From Clostridia bacterium (GTDB taxonomy: Bacteria > Bacillota > Clostridia > Christensenellales > Aristaeellaceae): a DNA stretch of 64,000 nucleotides. The stretch lies in assembly GCA_017524725.1 (NCBI GenBank), contig JAFXUZ010000075.1, forward strand, positions 43,133-107,132, read 5' to 3'. The first letter of the stretch is position 1. Each line of letters opens with the position of its first letter. The notes under the pieces were generated by a model. The model ran no database searches. It had not been told where the DNA came from and worked only from the letters and a program-made list of their open reading frames with translations. Of this stretch, positions 44,413 to 52,400 are shown piece after piece. Position numbers and translations under genes: made by a program.

Positions 44413-45192
44413 ATGAAATGCGTCGAATACGGAAGGGAACACAAGGAGACCGTCATGCTCCTGCACGGCGGCGGATTGTCCTGGTGGAATTACCGGGAAG
44501 AGGCGGAGCTGCTGCGGGACGAATACCATGTGGTCCTGCCGGTCCTGGACGGCCACGCCGGAAGCGACCGGCCCTTTACGTCCATTGAAAGCAACGCCGG
44601 GGAGATCATTAAGTATATCGACGAACACCTGGGGGGATCGGCCGCATTGATCGGAGGGCTGTCGCTGGGCGGGCAGGTCCTCCTGGAGATGCTGTCCCAA
44701 CGGGGCGGCATCTGCCGGCACGCGTTTGTTGAAAGCGCGATGGTCATCCCGTCGAAAATGACCCACGCGCTGGTAGGGCCGGCCTTCGGCATGAGCTGGG
44801 GGCTGATCGGGAACAGGCGCTTCGCCGCTCTGCAGTTCAGGGCGCTGCATATAAAGCCGGAGCTGTTCGAGGATTACTACCGTGATTCCCGCGCCGTTTC
44901 AAGGCGTGACATGATTGCCTTCATGAAGGCCAATACGGGCTATTCTTTGAAAGAGTCCATCCGGCAGTGCCGTGCCGAAACGCGGCTGTTCGTCGGTGAA
45001 AAGGAGCCCCGGGGCGTCAGGCGTTCGGCGGAGCTTGTGCGGAAATATATGCCGGACTGGCCGGTGACCGTCCTGCCGGGGTATCGGTACGGGGATCTTT
45101 CCGTCAATCACGCCGGCAAATATGTTCAGGCCGTAAGGGAAGCGCTTGGAAATGGAGCGTGCCGGGAGGCGGCACGGAATATTGTTAAATAA
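44413..45192 (+). CDS. Alpha/beta hydrolase
   Basis: The 259-residue protein has VMLLHGGGLSWWNY (oxyanion), the nucleophile elbow LIGGLSLGGQVLLEML, and a cap-like region. The late acid/His part is less clear (LFVGEKEPRGVRRS, then NHAGKYVQAV). It is distinct from the hydrolase at 43148. Substrate unknown. It is part of the run of closely spaced genes from mgtA to the exonuclease. Confidence 0.78.
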   Translation: MKCVEYGREHKETVMLLHGGGLSWWNYREEAELLRDEYHVVLPVLDGHAGSDRPFTSIESNAGEIIKYIDEHLGGSAALIGGLSLGGQVLLEMLSQRGGICRHAFVESAMVIPSKMTHALVGPAFGMSWGLIGNRRFAALQFRALHIKPELFEDYYRDSRAVSRRDMIAFMKANTGYSLKESIRQCRAETRLFVGEKEPRGVRRSAELVRKYMPDWPVTVLPGYRYGDLSVNHAGKYVQAVREALGNGACREAARNIVK

Positions 45193-45219
45193 AGGAATCT
45201 GCAACGTGGGAAAGGGGGG

Positions 45220-45759
45220 ATGCCCTTGTACCGCTACATCGTATTTGACGTGGAAACGCCCAACCGGTATAACGACAGGATGAGCGCCATCGGGATCTCC
45301 GTCATCGAGGACGGAGACATCACAGAGGAGTTTTTTTCCTATGTGGACCCGGAGGCGCCCTTTGACCGGTTCAATACGCAATTGACGGGGATCGATGAAA
45401 ACACCGTATTCGGCGCCCCGACGTTCCCTGAACTGTGGGAGATCATCGAGCCGAAGATGTCTTCCGGCATCCTGGCAGCCCACAACGCCGTTTTTGACCT
45501 GGGCGTGCTGAAGCATTGCCTGAAGGACTATGGCATCCTTTGGAAAAACGCCGTCAGATACTGCTGTACGGTGCAGATGGGCCGGCGCCTGGTCCCCGGT
45601 ATTTCCCACAGGCTGAACGTCATGTGCGATCACTACGGCATCCGGCTCAGGCACCATCAGGCGGACAGCGACAGCCACGCTTGCGCCGAGATCCTGTTGA
45701 AATACTTCGAATCCGGCGCGCAGGAGAAGGATCATATACGGACCTACCGGTTTTTATGA
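45220..45759 (+). CDS. DnaQ-like 3'-5' exonuclease domain protein
   Basis: The 179-residue product is a single DEDDh exonuclease domain: FDVETPN (Exo I, Asp-Glu), AHNAVFDLGVL (Exo II), and HQADSDSHACAE (Exo III with His and Asp). Such stand-alone domains act in proofreading or RNA/DNA turnover. ATG at 45220 has its G-rich ribosome binding site directly adjacent, while TTG at 45226 would have better spacing (GGGGGG six bases upstream), so the start is uncertain by two residues. Confidence 0.88.
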   Translation: MPLYRYIVFDVETPNRYNDRMSAIGISVIEDGDITEEFFSYVDPEAPFDRFNTQLTGIDENTVFGAPTFPELWEIIEPKMSSGILAAHNAVFDLGVLKHCLKDYGILWKNAVRYCCTVQMGRRLVPGISHRLNVMCDHYGIRLRHHQADSDSHACAEILLKYFESGAQEKDHIRTYRFL

Positions 45760-46084
45760 TGGGGAGCCTGCAGTCCCGTGTGATGCCCCCGGCGTCCCGT
45801 AAACGGGCGGATCTCTTTTTCCCATATCCATGAAGGTGTCCTGCCTTCGCTGCGTATCCGTCAACCCGGACCGGAGGACGGAATAACGGCGCCCAAAGCG
45901 TGAAGCGGGCGGAGAGGCGGTTGAGTGCATGGGACGTCCTTTCCCGGATCATGATCCGTCCGGTTTTTGTAAAAAAGTGAAACAGGCCAGGGAGATGAAG
46001 CGGCCGGGGCATTTTTGCCCCGGCCGCGACTGATGTACGCCTGCCCACGGAACGGACAGGGATTGTGATGCGATTGAAGGTTGG
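45760..46084 (-). terminator. Intergenic region with terminator hairpin
   Basis: No gene is seen. GCGGCCGGGGCA (46000-46011) and TGCCCCGGCCGC (46016-46027) form a 12-base stem with an AAAA loop, downstream of the LacI remnant on the minus strand. The T-rich tail is weak. Confidence 0.6.
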
Positions 46085-46843
46085 TCAGACCGAGTCGCGC
46101 TCAATGAGCGTGGAAGGAAGCATGATACGCTTGGGAAGGGTGGTATCGCCGTGGATGCGCTCGATGAGGACCCGGGCGGCGGCAATGCCCATTTCGACGG
46201 TCGGTACGTCGATCGTGGTCAGGGGTGGATTGGCGTATTGACTCATTTCAATATTGCTCATGCCGATAACGGCCACCCTGCCGGGTACGGGAATGCCCAT
46301 CTGGTACAGAGAGCGCAAAGCGGCCATCGCCATCAGATCGCTGGCGGCATAAAAAGCCGTAGGCAGGCCGCAGGTCTTATGGGTTTTTTCCACCAGCTTC
46401 ATGCAGAGCTTGTCATCCCACCGGCAGTCCAGTTCCCATTCGGGATGTACTTCAAGCCCCAGATCCATCATCGTTTGACGATAGCTGCGGAAGCGGCGGG
46501 ACCGGGCCATGGGCACGTTTCCCACGCCGCTGCCGATGAAACCGATCTGCCGGTGACCTTTTTGATACAGATATTCAACCGCCATTTTGCTCACCCGCAG
46601 GTGATCGTATTCCACGTTGTCGATGGGCATATGGCCGGTATCGATGCCGACGATATGGGGAATGCGGGAATGCAGCAGGTGGAACAGGGGGTCCGGAAGC
46701 GGACGCATCATGACCAGGCCGTCCAGTTGCGGGCGAAGCGCCCAAAGCACCCCATCAGGCTGGGTATTGATGAAGCGGGCACGCCCGGCAACGCCCCGGG
46801 ACCGGCGCATCGCCTCATGGCCGGCCGGGGCGTTAGGGGTCAC
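46085..46843 (-). pseudogene. LacI-family regulator lacking the DNA-binding domain
   Basis: The visible 252 residues match the ligand-binding part of a LacI/GalR regulator from about one third of the way in: LDGLVMMRP, VGIDTGHMPIDNVEYDH, GHRQIGFIGSG, FYAASDLMAMAALRSLYQMG, and the C-terminal LTTIDVPTVEMGIAAARVLI. The helix-turn-helix and first part of the core (about 90-110 residues) are missing. The only start is a GTG that overlaps the stop of the preceding gene, with a short poorly conserved lead-in. The likely cause is a deletion that fused it to its neighbour. A ligand-binding-only protein could still be made. Confidence 0.75.
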
Positions 46844-48276
46844 TTGAGCGTGTACAGGATCGTGTATCCTTCCGCCACCTGGGAGTTGGTGAGGAAGACG
46901 TCGTATTTGCCGTTGAAATATACCAGCTGTGATTTACGGTCCGCGGTCATGGAGAACTCGCAGGTATTTGTTGAAATAAAGCGGACCAGCACAAAGGAGT
47001 TCCTGTCGTGCGTAAAGGAGACGGGAATGGTCAGATGATCGGAGGCGACATCCTCAGAGAACGGGAAGGACGCAACGACGACGAGAATGCCGTTCTTGTT
47101 CGTGACCCCGAAATCGATGATGCCTTCCGCGTGTCCCGGGCTGTACACCGGCAGGGTGACCGAGGTGACCTTGGTCTTGCCGCGGATCGGTTCGTCGGGA
47201 TTCAGCAGATAGCGCTTGCTGAGGGGGAGCGGATAAGTGCTGCCGTTTTCCGGGTTTTCCGGGAAAAGCGATTCCCGGGCCGGGACGTTAGCGGCCGGAG
47301 GATTCGGAGCGGCCGTGGGATTGGCGTCAGCCCGGGCGGGAGCTTCGGCCACGGGCAGGGGAGGGATCTCCGAGGGGTCCGGCTGCTCAGGGGCCGTGCT
47401 GTTTTGGGTAACTGTGTTCAACAGGATGACACCGGGCCTGTAAACGATGCCGTCACGGGCTTTTTCCGCATACTCGGAGGCTTCGGGATCGGTCAGCGGG
47501 CCGACAGCGGTGCCGGATACGTACCCCGTGCGGATGATATAGTCGACGCAGAAGATGACCGTAACGCTGCCGCTGGCAGGATCCACAGCGTCGGCATAAA
47601 CGACAGCGCCGGCGGGGAGCACATCCAGGGTGCGCTGCAGCAGGGGATCGATGCATACGGCCGCGGTGTCCAGCAGCTTGACCAGACCGGGGATCTCCGC
47701 ACCGCCCGCGATGGGGCCTTCGGGCTCGACTGCATAGTCCCGGGAGGCGTCGTCGGGAAGGATGTCGGCGGAATAGGCCGCTTCGTCAGGGATCACCTGG
47801 ACGAGAACGGGCTCCGCTTCGGACTCCACGGAGAAGTCGCCGCTCTCGTCTCCGGAGGGGAGGGTTTCGGCGACGGCAAAAGGATCGCCGGTTGCAAAGG
47901 AAACGTCAAGGAGGATGATCCCCGGCCGGTATAAGATCCCCTCCGATGCTTTTGCCGCGTATTCCTCCGCTTCGGCGTCTGTCAGGGTGTTGATCCCGGA
48001 CATCAGGGGAATATAGCCGGTATGGATGATGCGGTCGTGACTGAAGATGATCTCAAGGGCGGCGGCTTCCGAAGAAAAGACGCTTTTCCCGGTGTACACG
48101 ACGGAGCCTGCGGAAAGGACACCGTACGGTTCGTTCAGGCCGGGATCCAGGCAGACGGTGGTGTCGTTCAGGAGCCTGACCAGGTTGTCGGAATCGTTCG
48201 CGCCCAAAGCGGTCGAGAAGCACAGGACCAGGACGGCGGCGATACAGACGGCGCGAATGAAAAACGTTTTTTTCAT
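46840..48276 (-). CDS. Secreted protein with two tandem repeat domains
   Basis: The 478-residue protein begins with a signal peptide (MKKTFFIRAVCIAAVLVLCF, cut near ALG-AND). Two about 90-residue repeats follow. They share VCLDPGLNEPYGVLSAGSVV / VCIDPLLQRTLDVLPAGAVV, then IIHTGYIP / IIRTGYVS, EAEEYAAKASEGILYRPG / EASEYAEKARDGIVYRPG. The repeats resemble SH3-like extracellular modules. A Pro/Ala-rich linker (about 280-330) and a C-terminal beta domain complete it. Function unknown. ATG at 48276 follows GGAGG. A minus-strand extended -10 TGATATAAT (48394-48402) is the probable promoter. Confidence 0.75.
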   Translation of the reverse strand: MKKTFFIRAVCIAAVLVLCFSTALGANDSDNLVRLLNDTTVCLDPGLNEPYGVLSAGSVVYTGKSVFSSEAAALEIIFSHDRIIHTGYIPLMSGINTLTDAEAEEYAAKASEGILYRPGIILLDVSFATGDPFAVAETLPSGDESGDFSVESEAEPVLVQVIPDEAAYSADILPDDASRDYAVEPEGPIAGGAEIPGLVKLLDTAAVCIDPLLQRTLDVLPAGAVVYADAVDPASGSVTVIFCVDYIIRTGYVSGTAVGPLTDPEASEYAEKARDGIVYRPGVILLNTVTQNSTAPEQPDPSEIPPLPVAEAPARADANPTAAPNPPAANVPARESLFPENPENGSTYPLPLSKRYLLNPDEPIRGKTKVTSVTLPVYSPGHAEGIIDFGVTNKNGILVVVASFPFSEDVASDHLTIPVSFTHDRNSFVLVRFISTNTCEFSMTADRKSQLVYFNGKYDVFLTNSQVAEGYTILYTLK

Positions 48277-48477
48277 ACCATGACCTCCAGATGTTTTGCA
48301 TAAAAAAACTTTCCCCGCTGAAAGGCAAGCATCGGCGGAGCGGGAAAGGGATACCGGCGCGGGGAAAAGCTCTTTCCGGCGATGCTCAGTACGATTATAT
48401 CACGAGATGGTCAAAAACCATAGAGCCCGGACGGAAAGATTTACGGACTGTCCGTAAAATATCGAAATCCAAAATAA

Positions 48478-48508
48478 TTGACTTGGAGTGAACTTCAATA
48501 TATATAAT
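48478..48508 (+). promoter_or_regulatory. MerR-type promoter/operator of the aldo/keto reductase remnant
   Basis: TTGACT (48478-48483) is followed by TATAAT at 48503-48508 after 19 bases (or TATATA after 17). Between them lies the imperfect palindrome TTGGAGTGAACTTCAA. Long-spacer promoters with a CTTGGAGT/ACTCCAAG dyad are typical targets of MerR-family regulators. No MerR gene is in this window. Confidence 0.6.
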
Positions 48509-48572
48509 ATCTGCGTTGCCAGAGCCGCGTCGCCGGCTTTTTAAAGATGCCTGACAGAAAGGGGTTATGCTC

Positions 48573-49084
48573 ATGAAAACCATCAACATTGCCCAGGGTC
48601 CCCAAAATGCTTCAGCGGTCATTCTCGGGTGCATGCGGATGCCCGCACTCTCCGTCCGGGACGCTGCCGGCATGGTGCGCGCCGCGGCGGATGAGGGGAT
48701 CAATTTTTCGATCACGCCACCTGCTATGGGGACGGAGAAGCGGAAACGCGCTTCGGCGAGGCGTTTCCCCTGACCGGGCTGCGCAGGGAAGAAATCTTCA
48801 TTCAAAGCAAATGCGGCCTGCATTTCGACCGGAAGGAATTTGACTGGAGCAGGGAGGATATCCTGACCAGTGCCGAAGAAAGCCTGAAGCGGCTGAAGAC
48901 GGATCACCTGGACGTGCTGCTTCTGCACCGTCCGGATCTGCTGTTTGAACCGGAGGAGGTAGCCGAAGCGTTCGATACACTGCACTGTCAGGGCAAAGTT
49001 CGCTTTTTCGGTGTCAGCAATGTATCCCTCAATCATCATGAATGGTATGAACTGTATCTGGCTTCCGGGAAATTCCTGCCGTAA
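48573..49084 (+). pseudogene. Aldo/keto reductase, frameshifted and truncated
   Basis: The first frame reads MKTINIAQGPQNASAVILGC to EGINF, then leaves the family sequence. One base over, from 48710, the family continues: DHATCYGDGEAETRFGEAFP, IFIQSKCGLHFD, HLDVLLLHRPDLL, GKVRFFGVSN. A run of five T at 48704-48708 where six would restore the frame locates a one-base deletion. The second frame stops at 49082 just after GVSN, about 170 of the usual roughly 300 residues, so the C-terminal half is also lost. Confidence 0.85.
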
Positions 49085-49191
49085 GGATAATAGCTTCCGG
49101 AACTTGAGCACAACGTACCTTCGGTACGCCTGCCCCGGGAAGAACGGACCGGAATCCGCATGAATGCCGTAACGCCTGTCCGCTCCGCGGC

Positions 49192-49221
49192 TTGACAGCC
49201 GGGGGACGGCAGGCCTATTAT
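49192..49221 (+). promoter_or_regulatory. Promoter of the CXXC-membrane/polyferredoxin pair
   Basis: TTGACA (49192-49197) and TATTAT (49216-49221) with an 18-base spacer, about 100 bases before the gene. Confidence 0.6.
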
Positions 49222-49324
49222 TTGTAATGTTTCGGCACGATAAAGAAAACGGCGGGGGTTTTCAGGAAAAACCCGGGGCAGGACATGACTGCCCTGATAT
49301 GCCGATCGAGGTGGATAGGATACA

Positions 49325-50089
49325 ATGACAAAAAGCAAGGTCTGCCTGCTTTTGAACGGCCTTTTGTGCGTGCTGCTTTCGGCGCTGCTTGCAGCGTCGG
49401 CTGTCGGCGTGTACAGGGACGGCATGGCCCGAAGGGAGAAGGATCCCCTGGAAAGCATCTATACGCCGGAGATCGTATCGGAAAAACTGGTCCGGGCCGG
49501 CCCGCTGTTCGTTGTTTCCCTGGGACTTGCCTCCGTCTGCCTGGCTCTGGGGATCCGGGACGAAGGAGCGGAAAAGCCGGTCAGGGATCCGGAGATCGTT
49601 CGGGACCTGGCGTGCGCAAGGGTATCCCGGCCTACAAAGGAAATGACGGGGGAGAGGAGAAAGCAAAGGCGCCTGATGCGGGCCGGATGGGGGACCTTTG
49701 TCCTGTGCATGGTACCGCCGGCGGTGTATCTCGCATCTCCCGGGCATTTTCCGGAACGGGACCTGGAGGGCATGTTTTACGGCCTGATGTCCGTGCTGCT
49801 GCCCTTTGCCGCACTTGGGCTGTGCGCCCTGGCCGCGGCGTATGCACTGCGGGACAGAAGCATGGAGCGGGAAACGAAGGCCGCCCGGGAACAGGCGCAG
49901 TCGGAAAGGACCGAAGGGAGCCCCCGGCCGGAGGGACGGCGGGGTTCGCCGGTCCGATCGGATATTCTGCGCCTGGCTGTCATCGCCGCGGCTGTTCTTA
50001 TGATCATCGCGGGGGCACTGAACGGCAGCGCCCTAGACGTATTGGTTAAAGCGATTACGATCTGTACGGAGTGTGTTGGCCTTGGATAA
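49325..50089 (+). CDS. Membrane protein fused to a CD1871A-type CXXC domain
   Basis: The 254-residue protein has about four to five hydrophobic spans: near 5-28, 60-76, 121-136, 145-175 and 215-232. The last about 42 residues (LRLAVIAAAVLMIIAGALNG then KAITICTECVGLG) match the small CD1871A family, usually a separate peptide with one span and a C-terminal CxxC. The upstream part is not a family I recognise. The next gene encodes a polyferredoxin-thioredoxin fusion and overlaps this one, so the CTEC pair may pass electrons or thiols to it at the membrane. Confidence 0.75.
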   Translation: MTKSKVCLLLNGLLCVLLSALLAASAVGVYRDGMARREKDPLESIYTPEIVSEKLVRAGPLFVVSLGLASVCLALGIRDEGAEKPVRDPEIVRDLACARVSRPTKEMTGERRKQRRLMRAGWGTFVLCMVPPAVYLASPGHFPERDLEGMFYGLMSVLLPFAALGLCALAAAYALRDRSMERETKAAREQAQSERTEGSPRPEGRRGSPVRSDILRLAVIAAAVLMIIAGALNGSALDVLVKAITICTECVGLG

Positions 50090-51578
50090 CGCGAAAGTTT
50101 CTCCCCGCCGTCGTCTGCGGCCGGGCACACGGCGCCTGGTACAGCTTTATTCCGCGCTGCTCCACAACGCCTATGTGAAGGGGTTTATCGACGGCGAGAT
50201 CTATAAAGGGAAAGGGAAATTCCTCTGCGCGCCGGGCCTCAACTGCTATTCCTGCCCCGGCGCGGCGGCGTCCTGCCCCCTGGGGGCGCTCCAGAACGCC
50301 CTGGCCTCCGCCGGGCACCGGGCCGGGTGGTATATGCTGGGCATCATCCTATTGTACGGCGCTGTGCTGGGGAGGACCATCTGCGGCTGGCTGTGCCCGC
50401 TGGGGCTTGTGCAGGAACTGCTCCACAGGATCCCCACCCCGAAGATCAGGAAAAGCAGGATCACCCGGGCCCTGTCGTGGCTGAAATATGCGGTGCTGGC
50501 GGTGTTCGTGATCGCCCTGCCGCTGATGTACGGCCTGATGTACGACCTGCCCCTGCCGGCTTTCTGCAAGTACATCTGTCCGGCGGGTACCTTTGAGGGA
50601 GCCGTGGGGCACCTGGCCAATCCCGTCAACGCCTCCATGTACGGCATGCTGGGCATCCTGTTCACCCGCAAGTTCGTGATCCTGACGGTGATCGCGCTGG
50701 CCTGCGTTTTCTGCTGGCGCTCCTTCTGCCGTTTCCTGTGCCCGCTGGGGGCAATATGGGGCCTGTTCAACCGTTTCAGCGCGGTCGGCGTGCGGGTGGA
50801 CGAAGACCGCTGCAATCACTGCGGCGCCTGCGTCATGTCCTGCGGGATGGACGTAAGGCGGGTGGGTGACCGGGAATGCATCCACTGCGCAAAATGCATG
50901 GATCACTGCGCCCGGGGCGCGATCTCCGTAAAGGCCGGAAGGATCACCCTGAAGGCCCCGGACATGGGCTGCGCCGGGGACGGGCCCGACGCCCGTCTCC
51001 GGCGCAAAAAAACAGGCCGCGTCCTGTGGGGGGCGGCCCTGGCGGCGCTGTGCCTAGCCCTTTTGTGGTTCAACGTGCTCGATACGGCGGCACAGGGAAC
51101 GGACGCTCCCGCGCCTGCTGCCGAGAGATGGGAAAGCGACGCGCCCGTCGGCAGGGATGTGGGCTGTATGCTGGAGGATTTCAGCCTGACCTGCTACGAC
51201 GGGTCCGAATTCCGCCTGGGGGATGCGAGGGGAAGGGTGGTTTTCATCAACCTGTGGGCCACCTACTGCACTCCCTGCAAAAACGAGCTGCCGTATTTCC
51301 AGGCACTGTACGAGGCGCACCCGGACGACGTCGCCGTGATCGCCGTCCACCCGTCTCTTGTGCTGGACGATCCGGAAGAATACCTTGCGGAAAGGGACTT
51401 TACCATTCCCTTTGCCACGGATGCGGACGACGCGGTGACGCGCATCGTAGGAAGCACGGGCACCCTGCCCCAGACCGTGGTACTGAACCGGAAAGGCGAG
51501 GTGGTATACAACCAGACCGGCTCCGTGACAGCCGAAGCTCTGGACGCCCTTTACCTGGAAGCGGCAGGCAGCCGGTGA
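50082..51578 (+). CDS. NapH-like membrane polyferredoxin fused to TlpA-like thioredoxin
   Basis: The roughly 498-residue protein has an N-terminal membrane iron-sulfur part: CYSCPGAAASCPLGALQN, TICGWLCPLGLVQELL, FCRFLCPLGAIWGLF, and two 4Fe-4S ferredoxin clusters (CNHCGACVMSCGMDV, CIHCAKCMDHCARGAI). After a further span (VLWGAALAALCLALLWFNVL) a TlpA/ResA thioredoxin follows with NLWATYCTPCKNELPYF. This couples cytoplasmic electrons to extracytoplasmic thiol reduction. TTG at 50082 has GGAG ten bases upstream and is preferred over GTG at 50073; either way the gene overlaps the previous one. Confidence 0.88.
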   Translation: MDNAKVSPRRRLRPGTRRLVQLYSALLHNAYVKGFIDGEIYKGKGKFLCAPGLNCYSCPGAAASCPLGALQNALASAGHRAGWYMLGIILLYGAVLGRTICGWLCPLGLVQELLHRIPTPKIRKSRITRALSWLKYAVLAVFVIALPLMYGLMYDLPLPAFCKYICPAGTFEGAVGHLANPVNASMYGMLGILFTRKFVILTVIALACVFCWRSFCRFLCPLGAIWGLFNRFSAVGVRVDEDRCNHCGACVMSCGMDVRRVGDRECIHCAKCMDHCARGAISVKAGRITLKAPDMGCAGDGPDARLRRKKTGRVLWGAALAALCLALLWFNVLDTAAQGTDAPAPAAERWESDAPVGRDVGCMLEDFSLTCYDGSEFRLGDARGRVVFINLWATYCTPCKNELPYFQALYEAHPDDVAVIAVHPSLVLDDPEEYLAERDFTIPFATDADDAVTRIVGSTGTLPQTVVLNRKGEVVYNQTGSVTAEALDALYLEAAGSR

Positions 51579-51631
51579 GGCACGCCTGTGAGATATGAGA
51601 AAATGATGCGTTCCGTAAGGATGATGAGAGC

Positions 51632-51960
51632 ATGGTCAATTCGTTCGATGAGTTCACAAAGCTGAAAGAAGTGATCGTCGGGGACAACAGGGGCTTTTCC
51701 GGCATCGTAACGCCCTACTGGGAGTCGAACCAGACGCCGCCGCTGAACGTCAGGGACAACGCCATCATCCTCGGCGGCACTATCGTGGAAACGGCCACCC
51801 ACGTAAGGTCGAGGCTGTTTGAAAACGACGGGCTGAAGTATATTTTCTATTCATATTTTGCCGAAGGATCCCCCTGGGTGAACATGCCCAGGCCCACGCT
51901 GGCGCTGCCGGCGGATTCTTCCTATTTTGAACTGACCGGACCCATCGGAATTTCCTGTTC
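51632..51960 (+). pseudogene. Amidinotransferase-like remnant with internal deletion
   Basis: The start VNSFDEFTKLKEVIVGDNRG is the N-terminus of glycine/scyllo-inosamine amidinotransferases. It jumps almost directly to VTPYWESNQTPPLNVRDN, ETATHVRSRLFEND and WVNMPRPTLALP, which in intact proteins lie some 70 residues further on. The family sequence ends near FELTGP, and the catalytic Asp/His/Cys parts are absent. Two deletions are implied: one in frame inside, one removing the C-terminal half. Confidence 0.65.
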
Positions 51961-51971
51961 GAGAGTTCATA

Positions 51972-52363
51972 AAAAAGGTAAGGACAGGGATAAGGGATGC
52001 GAGGATCTATATCGCGTCCAACGGCGCCACGGTGAACGCGAAGGGAAGGATCGCTTCCACGGGTCTCGGACAGTATATCGACGGCCTGTTTGTCAGCGAA
52101 GACATGGGGGCGGCGAAGCCCGACGCCGCGTTCTTCGACCTGATCCTCGAAAAGATCAGAGAGCCCCGGGAAACGTGCGTCATGATCGGCGATTCCCTTA
52201 CGTCGGACATGCTCGGGGCAAAAAACGCTTCGCTGAAGTCCGTGTGGTTCATGCCGTCGGGAAATGCGGAGGAAGCCATGCCCGATACGATATCGACTGG
52301 TGCGCCTCTGACTTCGGCGAACTGTATACGGTGCTTGAAAAATGGGCGGACGGCAGGGAATGA
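51972..52363 (+). pseudogene. HAD-family phosphatase remnant, 5'-truncated and frameshifted
   Basis: From RIYIASNGATVNAKGRI the sequence follows a YjjG-like HAD phosphatase: YIDGLFVSEDMGAAKPDAAF, MIGDSLTSDMLGAKN, VWFMPSGN. The N-terminal DxD motif and cap are missing. Near 52280 the family sequence moves to another frame, where RYDIDWCASDFGELYTVLEK gives the expected C-terminus, so an indel is present. The remnant is joined directly to the amidinotransferase remnant. Confidence 0.75.
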
Positions 52364-52376
52364 CCGCCGTCTGCCC
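52338..52376 (-). terminator. Terminator of the S9 peptidase gene
   Basis: On the minus strand GGGCAGACGGCGG pairs with CTGCCGTCCGCCC and is followed by ATTTTTC. It overlaps the end of the HAD remnant. Confidence 0.7.
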
Positions 52377-52400
52377 GCAGACTGACGTAAACGGGAATGT

